Positions 9,895-18,555 of a stretch of 64,000 nucleotides of DNA are shown here, piece by piece; position 1 is the stretch's first letter; every line of letters begins with the position of its first letter. Position numbers and translations under genes: made by a program. Below the pieces are notes generated by a model, which ran no database searches, had not been told where the DNA came from, and worked only from the letters and a program-made list of their open reading frames with translations. The DNA comes from Camelimonas abortus (GTDB lineage Bacteria > Pseudomonadota > Alphaproteobacteria > Rhizobiales > Beijerinckiaceae). The stretch lies in NCBI RefSeq assembly GCF_042647165.1, contig NZ_JBHRUV010000019.1; one strand, written 5' to 3'.

Positions 9895-10347
9895 CTAGCG
9901 TCGCGCCAGGGCGGCGAGCGCGCGGGCGAGCTCCTCGCCTTCGGCCAGATAGCGGGTGATGACCTGCGTCGTCGCCGGGGTGCAGCGGCGGTGGCTGAGG
10001 CTGTAGGCGCTGCGCCCGGCGTTGAAGGCGCTGACCAGCAGCTCGCGACGCATGGGCGCGCCGGATTCGGCGTCGGCCAGGGCCTGAAGGCGCTCGCGCC
10101 ACTTGAGGGCGTCGGCGGCGCCGCACAGCTGGCGCAGCCACGACAGCGCCCCCATGATCTCCGCCAGCCGCGCCATGCTCCGGTCCACCTGCGCGGCGGT
10201 GGAGGCGGCCGTGGCCGGCGGCGGCGCGGACGCCGCCAGCGCCGCCCAGCCGATGGTCCACGCCGCGACGGCGCCGGCGCGCGCAAGGCGTCGCCAGCCG
10301 TGGCCGGGCGGCCCCATCCGTCCGCCGCGCTCCGTGGTCGCTTGCAT
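9895..10347 (-). CDS. TIGR02301 family protein, probably exported
   Basis: A 150-residue protein with a basic N terminus followed by an apolar stretch (AGAVAAWTIGWAALAAS), then a soluble domain with LSWLRQLCGA, RRELLVSAFNAGRSAYSLSHRRC and a C-terminal TRYLAEGEELARALA. These match my recollection of the TIGR02301 family, a Hyphomicrobiales-restricted family of unknown function. The ATG at 10347 is preceded by GGGGGAGACGG. It is last in a probable operon pdxH-NUDIX-TIGR02301 (gaps of 43 and 49 bp). The N-terminal segment predicts export to the periplasm. Confidence 0.8.
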   Translation of the reverse strand: MQATTERGGRMGPPGHGWRRLARAGAVAAWTIGWAALAASAPPPATAASTAAQVDRSMARLAEIMGALSWLRQLCGAADALKWRERLQALADAESGAPMRRELLVSAFNAGRSAYSLSHRRCTPATTQVITRYLAEGEELARALAALARR

Positions 10348-10396
10348 GCGGCCGTCTCCCCCGTTCAGCGGTCGTCCCCCGCCGGCCCGTCGCCGG

Positions 10397-10915
10397 TCAC
10401 GCCGCCGGCGCCTCCGCCAGGCGCAGCGCCCGGCGCGCCAGCTCCTGCAGTCCGTCCGTCACGTTCAGCGCCGCCATCTCGGCGGGCGTCGCCCAGCGCA
10501 CGGCCGCGGCTTCGGCGCTCACCTGCGCCTCGCCCGCGATCCAGCGCGCAGCGAAGCAGATGATAACATAATGGCGCAGCACCCGGTCGGCCTCGTCGGC
10601 CGGCGCGGCGCCGCCGCGCTCCCATGCCACGTGCTCCAGATGTCCGGCGAGGCCCGTGATGCGGGCGCTGACGCCGGTCTCCTCGCGCAGCTCCCGCAGC
10701 GCCGCCGCCTCCAGCGATTCGCCAGCCTCCACCAGACCGCCCGGCGCGCTCCACACCAGCGGCGGGGCCACGCGCCGCGCCACCAGCACGCGCCCGTCGC
10801 GCACGGCGAGGCAGCTGGCCGCCAGCAGGGGGCGGGCCGGATAGAGCCGGTCGGCGGCTTCGCCCGGGGCGGGCCGGACAGGTGAGGGCGCAGGCGGCGC
10901 AGCGGCGCTGGACAT
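10397..10915 (-). CDS. NUDIX hydrolase
   Basis: A 172-residue protein with a textbook NUDIX box (GLVEAGE, seven residues, RELREETGV; G-x5-E-x7-REUXEEXGU) in the middle. The family cleaves nucleoside diphosphates linked to another moiety, using divalent metal held by the box glutamates. The substrate is not predictable. The start was set at ATG 10915, which has GGGAG seven bases upstream. A longer frame reaches back into pdxH but has no better signal. It sits 43 bp after pdxH and is probably co-transcribed with it. Confidence 0.88.
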   Translation of the reverse strand: MSSAAAPPAPSPVRPAPGEAADRLYPARPLLAASCLAVRDGRVLVARRVAPPLVWSAPGGLVEAGESLEAAALRELREETGVSARITGLAGHLEHVAWERGGAAPADEADRVLRHYVIICFAARWIAGEAQVSAEAAAVRWATPAEMAALNVTDGLQELARRALRLAEAPAA

Positions 10916-10958
10916 GGCGTGCTCCCGGCGGGGGATAGGCGCGGACCGCGCCGTGGCC

Positions 10959-11564
10959 TTACGGGTACAGTCGCTGGCGGCTCCACGGCGCTGACGCCTC
11001 TGGCCGCGTGAACAGGACGCGATCATGCAGGCGGAAGGGACGGTCATGCCAGAACTCGATGGCGAGCGGCGTCAGGCGGTAGCCGGTCCAGTGCGGCGGC
11101 CGGGGCGGCGCCGATCCTTCCGGATATTTTCGCTCCAGCTCGGCGACGCGGGCGACGAGCGTCTCGCGCGAGTCGAGCGGTTGCGACTGGTCGCTGGCCC
11201 AGGCGCCGAGCCGGCTGCCATGCGGGCGGCTGGCGTAATAGGCGTCGGCCTCCGCGTCGCAGACGCGGCTGACCGGGCCGCGCGCCCGCACCTGGCGCCC
11301 CAGCGACTTCCAGTGAAAGACGATGGCGGCCCGGCCGGCGCCGTCCAGCTCGCGGCCCTTGGCGCTCCGGGTGTTGGTGAAAAAGCTGAAGCCGCGTTCG
11401 TCAAAGCCCTTCATCAGCACGATGCGGGCGTTGGGCATGCCGTCGCCGTCCACGGTGGCGAGGGTCATGGCGTTGGGATCGGAAGGCTCGGCGGCGGACG
11501 CCTCCGCCATCCAGGCGGCGAACAGCACGAAAGGGTCGGCGGCTGTCGTGAAGTCACCGGACAT
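10959..11564 (-). CDS. pdxH: Pyridoxamine 5'-phosphate oxidase
   Basis: This 201-residue FMN enzyme oxidises pyridoxine or pyridoxamine 5'-phosphate to pyridoxal 5'-phosphate in the cytosol. Family hallmarks are DPNAMTLATVDGDGMPNARIV at the N-terminal flavin site, GFSFFTNTRSAKGREL, FHWKSLGRQVRARG, the ASDQSQPL segment and the C-terminal FWHDRPFRLHDR with the terminal RLYP. The length is normal. The ATG at 11564 gives the expected N terminus, with only a weak ribosome-binding site. It heads a likely pdxH-NUDIX-TIGR02301 operon and is divergent from the surface lipoprotein gene, an arrangement seen in other Hyphomicrobiales. Confidence 0.95.
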   Translation of the reverse strand: MSGDFTTAADPFVLFAAWMAEASAAEPSDPNAMTLATVDGDGMPNARIVLMKGFDERGFSFFTNTRSAKGRELDGAGRAAIVFHWKSLGRQVRARGPVSRVCDAEADAYYASRPHGSRLGAWASDQSQPLDSRETLVARVAELERKYPEGSAPPRPPHWTGYRLTPLAIEFWHDRPFRLHDRVLFTRPEASAPWSRQRLYP

Positions 11565-11616
11565 TAACGGTTCCAAGGCAATCCTCCGTCCTGATCGCAA
11601 CCCATGGAGACCCACG

Positions 11617-12162
11617 TTGCCGTCTGTCGCGCCGAACACAGGCCGGTCCCCGTCCGGAGCGATATATACGCGCGCCAGCGCTTTTGGCGAAGAACGCAAG
11701 GAGCCCGGCGTCGCGGCGGCGGTCCTGCGGGCCGCGGCGCTGGCGGCCTGTCTGGGGCTGGCGGGGTGCGGCTTCGCCATTCCCATCGGGCCGCTGGCCA
11801 GCGACGGGCTCACCACCGGCTCGGTGACGCCGGCGCCGCCGGCGCCGGCGGCGCAGGCGTCCGGGGCCGCGGCGCGCGGGCTCGGCGACGACCTCACCGG
11901 GGAGGACTGGCGGCGCGCCAGCAACGCCCTCGCCGTCGCCCTTGATCCGCTCGGCAATGGCGAGCGCACCCCCTGGGACAACCCCGAAAGCGGCCGCTCC
12001 GGCGCGTTCCGCGCCGCCGGCATGCCCTATGTGCGCGCCGGCGAGGTGTGCCGGCAGTGGGAGGGCGAACTGCGCGGCGCGGGCGTCACGCGCCGCCTGA
12101 AAGGCTCGGCCTGCCGCGCTCCCGGCGATGAATGGCGCGTGGCCTCGGTCTCGCCCGTGTGA
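11617..12162 (+). CDS. RT0821/Lpp0805-type surface lipoprotein
   Basis: The frame encodes a hydrophobic segment ending in a lipobox (LGLAGCGF), so the mature protein should be lipid-anchored. After a Pro/Ala linker comes a domain with DDLTGEDWRRASNALAVALD, PWDNPESGRSGAF and REL-like GEVCRQWEGE, typical of the RT0821/Lpp0805 (17-kDa antigen-like) surface proteins. The role is structural or unknown. No ATG is available in this frame after pdxH. TTG 11617 is the best in-frame start found, and there is an AAGGAG at about 11697 with no obvious start codon behind it, so the N terminus is uncertain. Confidence 0.75.
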   Translation: MPSVAPNTGRSPSGAIYTRASAFGEERKEPGVAAAVLRAAALAACLGLAGCGFAIPIGPLASDGLTTGSVTPAPPAPAAQASGAAARGLGDDLTGEDWRRASNALAVALDPLGNGERTPWDNPESGRSGAFRAAGMPYVRAGEVCRQWEGELRGAGVTRRLKGSACRAPGDEWRVASVSPV

Positions 12163-12475
12163 CATCGCCGCGCCGGAACGCCCGCCCTGCGCGGCGCCGT
12201 CGCGACATAGTTGTAAATTGGCAACAGTCTCCCATATGCAGGAAGACAGCCATGCGGCGGGTCAGCGACCCTGGCCGCGGCGTTGCGCGGCGGGCGGCGC
12301 GGGGGCGCCCGGAAGGGGCGGTCAGGGGCCGGGCGCGGCGCGCTTGCGGCGGCGGATAACGCTGCAGTCTGCGTCAGGCCAGGCTATTGTCGTCCGGGGA
12401 CGGACGCGCCCGGGCCGGCGCGCCGGCGCATGGTCACGGGATTCAGGCCCAACAGGGCGCAGGAGCAGACAGGGT
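12163..12475. other. Gene-free interval before the DnaJ gene
   Basis: Around 313 bp. A locally AT-rich patch (about 12205-12240) is a plausible promoter for the DnaJ gene. I could not fix -35 and -10 boxes with confidence. Confidence 0.35.
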
Positions 12476-13372
12476 ATGCGTGATCCGTATCAGGTTCTGG
12501 GCGTTGCGCGGGACGCCAGCGAGGCGGACATCAAGAAAGCGTTCCGCAAGGCTGCGAAGACCTGGCATCCGGACCAGAACAAGGATCCGAAGGCCAGGGA
12601 GCGGTTCGCAGAAATCAACGCCGCCTACGAGATCCTCGGCGACAGGGAGAAGCGCGGCCAGTACGACCGCGGCGAGATCGACGCCGAGGGCAAGCCGCGT
12701 TTCCAGGGCTTCGAGGGTTTTGGCGGGGGCCGCCCGGGCGGCGGGTTCGGCGGCGGCGGCTTCGAGGGCTTCAGCTTCGGGTTCGGCGGCGATCCCTCCG
12801 ACCTGTTCGGCGCCGCCTTCCGCGACGCCATGGGCGGCGGCCGCGGCCGGCGCGCGCCGCCGCGCGGCCATGACGTGGAGGCGGAGATCGCCGTCAGCCT
12901 GCGTGAGGCGGCGCTGGGCGGCCACAGGCGCCTGCAGCTTCCCGGCGGCCGCGAGGTCAGCGTGACCATTCCGCCCGGCGTGCGCGACGGCAAGGTGCTG
13001 CGCCTGCGCGGCCAGGGCGAGCCCGGCATGTTCGGCGGCGAGTCCGGCGACATGCTGCTCACCGTGCGCATCCGCGACGACGGGCATTTCGAGCTGGACG
13101 GCGACACGCTGCGGGCCCGCCTGCCGGTGTCGCTGGAGGATGCGGTGCTTGGCGGCAAGGTGCGCGTGCAGACCCTGGACGGCGAGGTGGAGATGTCGAT
13201 TCCGCCGATGACCACCAGCGGCCGCGCGCTGCGCCTGCGCGGCAAGGGCTTCCCGAAGGCCGGCGGCGGCCGGGGCGACCTGATCGTGACCGTGGAGGTG
13301 CAGCTGCCCTCCGAGCCCGATCCGGAGCTGACCGGGCTGATGCAGAAGCGCCGCGCCGCCCGCGGCGGCTGA
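12476..13372 (+). CDS. DnaJ C-terminal domain protein (CbpA-like co-chaperone)
   Basis: A 298-residue Hsp40. An N-terminal J domain (residues 1-65) contains the HPD motif that stimulates DnaK ATPase (WHPDQNK). A Gly/Phe-rich linker follows (about 75-125), then two beta-barrel substrate-binding domains (VEAEIAVSLREAALGG onward). The cysteine-rich zinc finger of true DnaJ is absent, so this is a class II/CbpA-type co-chaperone. The ATG at 12476 has AGGAG ten bases upstream. The upstream part of the longer frame is leader. A strong hairpin terminator follows at 13423-13450. Confidence 0.93.
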   Translation: MRDPYQVLGVARDASEADIKKAFRKAAKTWHPDQNKDPKARERFAEINAAYEILGDREKRGQYDRGEIDAEGKPRFQGFEGFGGGRPGGGFGGGGFEGFSFGFGGDPSDLFGAAFRDAMGGGRGRRAPPRGHDVEAEIAVSLREAALGGHRRLQLPGGREVSVTIPPGVRDGKVLRLRGQGEPGMFGGESGDMLLTVRIRDDGHFELDGDTLRARLPVSLEDAVLGGKVRVQTLDGEVEMSIPPMTTSGRALRLRGKGFPKAGGGRGDLIVTVEVQLPSEPDPELTGLMQKRRAARGG

Positions 13373-13422
13373 ACCTGGCCGGCGCGGCGGGCCGGAAAAC
13401 GGGGGCCGGAAACGGCTGGCGC

Positions 13423-13450
13423 AAAAAAGGGCGGCCCGGGGCCGCCCTTT
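13423..13450. terminator. Bidirectional hairpin terminator between DnaJ and amidase genes
   Basis: Six A residues, GGGCGGC, a 5-nt loop, GCCGCCC, then TTT. It lies between convergent genes and can serve both, with the better T run on the minus strand (for the amidase). Confidence 0.8.
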
Positions 13451-13505
13451 CGTCATCCGCGCCCCGTTCCCCCCGGACGCTGTGCGGGCGTCAGGGGCGG
13501 CCGTC

Positions 13506-14966
13506 TCAGCCCTGGCGGACCAGCGGCGGGGGCGTATAGCCGCCGAGCAGCCGCTCCAGCATGCCGGCCACGGCGATGGTGGTGAGGTCCGCCCCTTCCG
13601 GCCCGATGACCTGCACGCCGGCCGGCAGCGCGCCTTCCGCCTGCGGCACGGGCGCCACCGTGGCCGGCAGGTGCGCCACCGTGGCCAGCGAGGCCCAGTG
13701 CAGCAGGTCGAAATAGGGCGCGGACGCGCCGTCGCCGAGGTCGAGCCGGCGGGCGTGGATGTCCCTGTTGTGGTCATGCAGGATGGCGGTGACCGTGGCC
13801 GGCGGCGCCAGCACCACGTCATGGCCGGCGAAGAACTCCGCCCAGGCCTGCTTGATCTTCTCGCGGCGGGCGACCAGCGCGCGCCATTCCGCCGCGCCGA
13901 GGCCGGCGGCGCGGCACTGCTGCGCCTGGTGACTGTGGTCGTCCGGGGCGAAATTCGCGGCGTTTGCGGCGAGGCGCTGGCGCACCTTCTCGGGCACGGC
14001 CGAGAGGGCGATGGCGTGGTTCATCAGCGCATAGACCTCGAAGGCCTCGAAGAAGCTGAACGCGGGCCGGGCGGTTTCGCTCACCACGGCGCCGGCCTTC
14101 TCCAGGGCGCGGGCGGCGGCGCGCACCGCCGCCGCCACCGGGGCGGACACCGGCGCCGCCGGCTCGTCCAGCCACACGGCGACGCGCAGCCCCTCTGGCG
14201 ACTCGCGGCGCGGCGGCTCCAGCCTGGCCAGCGCCCCCTGCGGCGAGTCGGCGCCGGCCACCAGCGACAGCGCCAGGGCGAGATCGGCAGCGGAGCGGGC
14301 GATGGGGCCGCCCACGCCGAGGTCCGGATTGTGGCTGGTCACGCCCGGCGCCGGCGGAATGTGGCCGCGCATCGGCGTGAGGTCCCAGGTGGACTTGTGG
14401 CCGAACAGGCCGCAGCAGTGCGCCGGCCAGCGGATGGAGCCGCCGATGTCCGAGCCCCACTCCAGCGACGACATGCCCGTGGCCACCGCCGCCGCGGCGC
14501 CGCCGGAGGAGCCGCCCGGGCTGCGGGCCAGGTCCCAGGGATTGCTGGTGGAGCCGTAAATGGCGTTGAACGACTGCCAGTCGCTGGTGAAGGCCGGCAC
14601 GTTGGTCTTGCCGTAGATCACCGCGCCGGCGGCGCGCAGGCGCGCCACCGCCGTGGCGTCCTCCTCCGGCACATGGTCCTTCAGCGCCGGCGCGCCGGCG
14701 GTGGTGGCCATGCCGCGCACCGCGTAGGAGTCCTTGATGGTCACGGGCAGGCCGTCGAGCGGCAGCGCCCGGCCGGCGGCGCGGCGGGCGTCGCTGTCGC
14801 GGGCGGCGGCGCGGGCCGCCTCCACGTCCATGGCGACCACCGCGTTCAGCTGCGGGTTGAGCGCCGCCACCCGCTCCAGCGCCATGTCGAGCAGCTTTTC
14901 GGCCGTCACGTCGCCGCGCTCCAGCGCCGCAAGTTGTTCCGTGGCGGATGTGGTCAGCAGGTCCAT
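13506..14966 (-). CDS. Amidase (amidase-signature family)
   Basis: A 486-residue amidase-signature enzyme. The Ser-cisSer-Lys triad is visible: Lys in GLPVTIKDSYAV, the Gly/Ser-rich SPGGSSGGAAAAVATG, and the nucleophile region SDIGGSIRWPAHCCG. It probably hydrolyses a small amide or ester; the substrate is unknown. It resembles the AtzF/GatA-like amidases but has no GatB/C partner nearby, so a tRNA-dependent role is unlikely. The ATG at 14966 with GAGGAGCACGCC upstream is preferred to the longer frame that runs into the MarR gene. It lies 158 bp downstream of the MarR gene in the same direction. Confidence 0.9.
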   Translation of the reverse strand: MDLLTTSATEQLAALERGDVTAEKLLDMALERVAALNPQLNAVVAMDVEAARAAARDSDARRAAGRALPLDGLPVTIKDSYAVRGMATTAGAPALKDHVPEEDATAVARLRAAGAVIYGKTNVPAFTSDWQSFNAIYGSTSNPWDLARSPGGSSGGAAAAVATGMSSLEWGSDIGGSIRWPAHCCGLFGHKSTWDLTPMRGHIPPAPGVTSHNPDLGVGGPIARSAADLALALSLVAGADSPQGALARLEPPRRESPEGLRVAVWLDEPAAPVSAPVAAAVRAAARALEKAGAVVSETARPAFSFFEAFEVYALMNHAIALSAVPEKVRQRLAANAANFAPDDHSHQAQQCRAAGLGAAEWRALVARREKIKQAWAEFFAGHDVVLAPPATVTAILHDHNRDIHARRLDLGDGASAPYFDLLHWASLATVAHLPATVAPVPQAEGALPAGVQVIGPEGADLTTIAVAGMLERLLGGYTPPPLVRQG

Positions 14967-15124
14967 GGCGTGCTCCTCGGCGCGGTTGTCGTGGCGCCCG
15001 GCCGGGGGAACGGCGGGCGCGACCGTATTGTTAGCGCCGGCGCCGGCGCGCGCAAATGGCGTCCGCCGCCGGGGGAAGGGCCCCGCCGGCCCGGGCGCGC
15101 CGGCGCCGGCGGCCAAAGGAGGCC

Positions 15125-15610
15125 TCAGGCCTCGTCGATCGCGGCGCGCCAGGCGCGCTGGATGCGGTCGAGCGCGGCGATGTCCTGCGGCGGCAGCCGG
15201 CCAAGGGTGCGCTGCACATAGGCGCGCTGGATGGCCAGCGCCTGCTCCGCCACCGCCCGGCCGCGGTCGGTGAGATGCAGGGCGTGGCTGCGCCGGTCGC
15301 CGGGCAGGGGGCGGCGTTCGGCGAGGCCGCCGCGCACCAGCCGGTCCACCAGGCCGGAGACATTGCCCTTGGTGACGTAAAGCCGGTCGGCCAGCTCCTG
15401 CTGGCTCAGGCCCTCATGTTCGGAAAGGGTGGAGAGCACGTCGAACTGCGGCACCGACAGGTCGACCGCGCGCAGCTCGGCGGTGACGCGCGCGTACAGG
15501 CGCCGGTTCAGGCGCACGAAGCGCAGCCACACCTTCATCACGTCCGGCGCAGCCGCGTCCGGCGCCGCTGGAGCGCGGGATGATTCCCTGGTTCCGGAGC
15601 CGTGCCTCAA
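15125..15610 (-). CDS. MarR family transcriptional regulator
   Basis: A 161-residue winged-helix regulator. The recognition region reads LSQQELADRLYVTKGNVSGLVDRL, followed by the wing with RRPLPGDRRSHALHLTDRG; both are canonical MarR. It probably binds DNA as a dimer and responds to a small aromatic or acyl ligand. The TTG at 15610 has GAGG just upstream; the ATG at 15538 is an alternative start. The gene is divergent from the acyl-CoA ligase at 16047, so regulation of that gene and of itself is a reasonable inference. Confidence 0.88.
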   Translation of the reverse strand: MRHGSGTRESSRAPAAPDAAAPDVMKVWLRFVRLNRRLYARVTAELRAVDLSVPQFDVLSTLSEHEGLSQQELADRLYVTKGNVSGLVDRLVRGGLAERRPLPGDRRSHALHLTDRGRAVAEQALAIQRAYVQRTLGRLPPQDIAALDRIQRAWRAAIDEA

Positions 15611-16046
15611 GGTCGCCTCGTGCGGTCAGGCCGGCGCGCCGGCCGGCGCGCGCGGGCGGAGCGCCGTCGCCGCCAGTGACGCCGTCGCCCGCCGGGAAAC
15701 AGACGGAGCCGTCGCTTCGCAGGCCGCCGCCGGCGCAGATATAAACCATCGCCGCCCGCGATTGTCACGACGACGGTCTTCGTCGCCAACGTAACAGTTG
15801 TGCCGGCCGTGAACTTCCTCTTTTATCTGGTTCTCCGCCCGGGGAAAAAAGCAACGGGCGGCGAACCGGACGCCTCCGGACGGGCCGTCGACGCGCAATC
15901 ACTGACATCAGGCGCGGCGACGCCCGCCATTCCCGTCAGGGCGTGACGCCTTCCCGCGGATCCGCGCGATCCCGGGACACGGAAGGGCCGCGCGCCGTGG
16001 ACCCGTCGCACGCGGGCTGTCCGGCCAGTTACAGGAGATCACGAAC
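15611..16046. other. Divergent intergenic region marR/acyl-CoA ligase
   Basis: About 436 bp with no convincing gene. It should hold the promoters of both divergent genes and any MarR operator. A less G+C-rich patch lies at about 15735-15850, but I could not define a palindromic operator by eye. Confidence 0.4.
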
Positions 16047-17675
16047 GTGCAGGGTCTGATGCAGGACTGGCCGCTGCTGATACACCGCATTATCGATCAT
16101 GCGGCGTTGCAGCATGGCGCGCGCCAGGTCATCACCCGGTCCATCGAGGGGCCGTTCCACGCCACCACCTACGCGCAGATCCGCGCCCGCGCCCTGAAGG
16201 TGGCCCAGCGCCTCACCCGGGAAGGGATCACGAAGGGCGACCGCGTCGCCACCCTCGCCTGGAACACATGGCGGCACATGGAGACGTGGTACGGCGTCAC
16301 CGGCGTCGGAGCCGTGTATCACACCATCAACCCGCGCCTGTTCGAAGACCAGATCGTCTATATCGCCAATCACGCCGAAGACCAGCTGATGTTCCTCGAC
16401 CTGACCTTCGTCGGCATGGTCGAGAAGCTGCAGGAGCGGATGCCGACCATCCGCAAGTACGTCGTGCTCACCGACGCGGAGCACATGCCCCCGACCAGCC
16501 TCAGGAACGCCGTGGCCTATGAGGACTGGATCAGCGAGGCGGACGGCGACTTCGCCTGGGTGACGGTGGACGAAAACGACGCCGCCGGCATGTGCTACAC
16601 CTCCGGCACCACCGGCAATCCCAAGGGCGTGGTCTATTCGCACCGCTCCAACGTGCTGCACGCCATGATGTGCGTGGCCCCGGACGCCATCGGCCTCGCC
16701 TGCACCGACTCGGTGCTGCCCATCGTGCCGATGTTTCACGCCAACAGCTGGTCGCTGGCCTTCTCCGCCCCCATGGCCGGCGCCACGCTGGTGATGCCGG
16801 GCATGAAGATGGACGGCCAGTCCATCTACGAGATTCTTGAATACGGCAAGGTCACGCTCACCGCCGCCGTGCCCACCGTGTGGCTGATGCTGCTGCAGTA
16901 CATGGAGGCCAACAACCTGCGGCTCTCCACCCTGCGGCGCGTGGTGATCGGCGGCTCGGCCTGCCCGCCGTCAATGATCGAGAAGTTCGAGAAGGTTTAC
17001 GGCGTCACTGTGCGTCACGCCTGGGGCATGACCGAGATGAGCCCCATTGGCTCCATCGGCGTGGTGAAGCCGGATTATGGCGATCTCTCCTGCGACGAGA
17101 TGCTGGCGGTGAAGGCCAGGCAGGGCGCCGCCCCCTTCGGCGTCGAGATGAAGATCGTCGACGACGGGGGCCGGCGCCTGCCGTGGGACGGCAAGACCTT
17201 CGGCCGGCTGATGACCCGCGGCCCCGCCGTGGCCCGCGCCTATTTCCGCGGCGAGGGCGGCGACATTCTCGATGACGAGGGCTTCTTCGACACCGGCGAC
17301 GTCGCCACCATCGATCCGTTCGGCGCCATGCAGATCACCGACCGCGCCAAGGACGTGATCAAGTCGGGCGGCGAGTGGATCTCATCCATCGACATCGAGA
17401 ACCTCGCCGTCGGCCATCCCGACGTGGCCGAGGCGGCGGTGATCGGCGTGCGTCATCCCAAATGGGACGAGCGGCCGCTGCTGGTGGTCGTGCGCAAGCC
17501 CGGCCGCAACCCGGAGAAGGCCGACATTCTCGCCTTTCTCGAGGGCAAGATCGCCAGATGGTGGATGCCGGACGACGTGGTGTTCGTGGACGAGCTCCCC
17601 CACACCGCCACCGGCAAGATCCAGAAGATGGACCTGCGCCAGAAGTACGGCGACTATCTGATGCCGAAAGCGTAA
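16047..17675 (+). CDS. Acyl-CoA ligase, DmdB/long-chain fatty-acid-CoA ligase type
   Basis: A 542-residue ANL-superfamily ligase that adenylates a carboxylic acid and transfers it to CoA. The A3 loop (CYTSGTTGNPKGVVYSHRS), the A5 motif (HAWGMTEMSP), the FDTGDVA motif, the DRAKDVIKSGGEWIS hinge and the C-terminal lysine (TATGKIQKMDLR) are all present. The N terminus (QGLMQDWPLLIHRII) is typical of the subgroup that includes 3-methylmercaptopropionyl-CoA ligase DmdB and medium/long-chain ligases. The substrate is not settled by sequence. The GTG at 16047 has AGGAG at 16032-16036. It is divergent from the MarR gene. Confidence 0.9.
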   Translation: MQGLMQDWPLLIHRIIDHAALQHGARQVITRSIEGPFHATTYAQIRARALKVAQRLTREGITKGDRVATLAWNTWRHMETWYGVTGVGAVYHTINPRLFEDQIVYIANHAEDQLMFLDLTFVGMVEKLQERMPTIRKYVVLTDAEHMPPTSLRNAVAYEDWISEADGDFAWVTVDENDAAGMCYTSGTTGNPKGVVYSHRSNVLHAMMCVAPDAIGLACTDSVLPIVPMFHANSWSLAFSAPMAGATLVMPGMKMDGQSIYEILEYGKVTLTAAVPTVWLMLLQYMEANNLRLSTLRRVVIGGSACPPSMIEKFEKVYGVTVRHAWGMTEMSPIGSIGVVKPDYGDLSCDEMLAVKARQGAAPFGVEMKIVDDGGRRLPWDGKTFGRLMTRGPAVARAYFRGEGGDILDDEGFFDTGDVATIDPFGAMQITDRAKDVIKSGGEWISSIDIENLAVGHPDVAEAAVIGVRHPKWDERPLLVVVRKPGRNPEKADILAFLEGKIARWWMPDDVVFVDELPHTATGKIQKMDLRQKYGDYLMPKA

Positions 17676-17786
17676 GGCGGCCGGCGCCTGCGCGACGCCG
17701 CGGCGCCGGCCCCGCGCCGCGGCGGATGCGTGTTTCAGGGGCCGCACGGGGAGGTCTGGCTTGCTCAGCGCGGCGGGAATAGCGTG

Positions 17787-18524
17787 ATGCGGCGCGCGCA
17801 GTTTCTGGAAACGCGCACGAAGGCCGGTCGCGCCGGCCGTTTCCTCGCCTGGTTCGGCCTGTTTGCGGCGCTGGGCGCCGTGGCCGTGGCGCGCGCCGGC
17901 CGCATCACGCCGGCGGAGACGCTGGCGGTGCTGTGCGCCGGCTGGGCGGTCTCGCTCGCGGCGCTGGCGCTGTCGGCGGCGGGCGTCGTCACCGTATGGC
18001 GCGAAGGCGCGCGCGGCGGGCTCGCCGCGGTCACCGGCCTTGTGGTGAGCGTGCTGTCGCTGCTCTGGCCGGCCGTGGCCGCCCTGCAGCTGTGGCGCGC
18101 GCCCGGCGAGGCGGACATCGTCACCGACGCCGCCGATCCGCCGGCGTTCTCGCCCGGCTTCGTGACGGTTTCGCCGCCGCGTCCGGCGGGCGCGGGCGGC
18201 GAACCAGGTCATGGCCTGGCGCTGCCGCTGTTTCTGGAAAAGTCGCCGGCCGCCGCCGCCGCGGACGCCGCGGCCGCCGCCCGCGCACTTGGCTGGCGGA
18301 CCGGACCGGTGATCGCCGGGGCCGGCGGCGCCGCTTCCTTCGAGGCCGCCGCCCGCGGCGACATTCTCGGCATGCCGCAATATGTGGCGGTGCGCGTGCG
18401 GCCCACCGCCGACGGCGCCCAGCTCGACGTGCGCGTGGCCGATCCTTACGGCTTTCTGGTTCCCGGCTCTGGCCGCCGGCGGATCCAGGAGCTGCAGGAG
18501 GCGGTGCGGGAGCTGGCCGGGTGA
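17787..18524 (+). CDS. DUF1499-like membrane-anchored protein
   Basis: A 245-residue protein with about three N-terminal transmembrane segments (FLAWFGLFAALGAVAV; LAVLCAGWAVSLAALAL; GLAAVTGLVVSVLSLLW), a proline-rich linker and a C-terminal domain (ARALGWRTGP to the end) that resembles DUF1499. The function is unknown. The ATG at 17787 was chosen. An in-frame ATG at 17730 would add 19 residues that look like leader. It lies 111 bp after the acyl-CoA ligase in the same direction and is convergent with the hydrolase gene that follows. Confidence 0.7.
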   Translation: MRRAQFLETRTKAGRAGRFLAWFGLFAALGAVAVARAGRITPAETLAVLCAGWAVSLAALALSAAGVVTVWREGARGGLAAVTGLVVSVLSLLWPAVAALQLWRAPGEADIVTDAADPPAFSPGFVTVSPPRPAGAGGEPGHGLALPLFLEKSPAAAAADAAAAARALGWRTGPVIAGAGGAASFEAAARGDILGMPQYVAVRVRPTADGAQLDVRVADPYGFLVPGSGRRRIQELQEAVRELAG

Positions 18525-18555
18525 AAAGGGCGTCCCGTCGCGGCGGGAAAGGGGC

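Noticed and set aside
13482..15221. A 579-codon plus-strand frame opposite the amidase gene
   Set aside because: It is a shadow of the amidase-signature enzyme and has low-complexity His/Arg/Gly composition.
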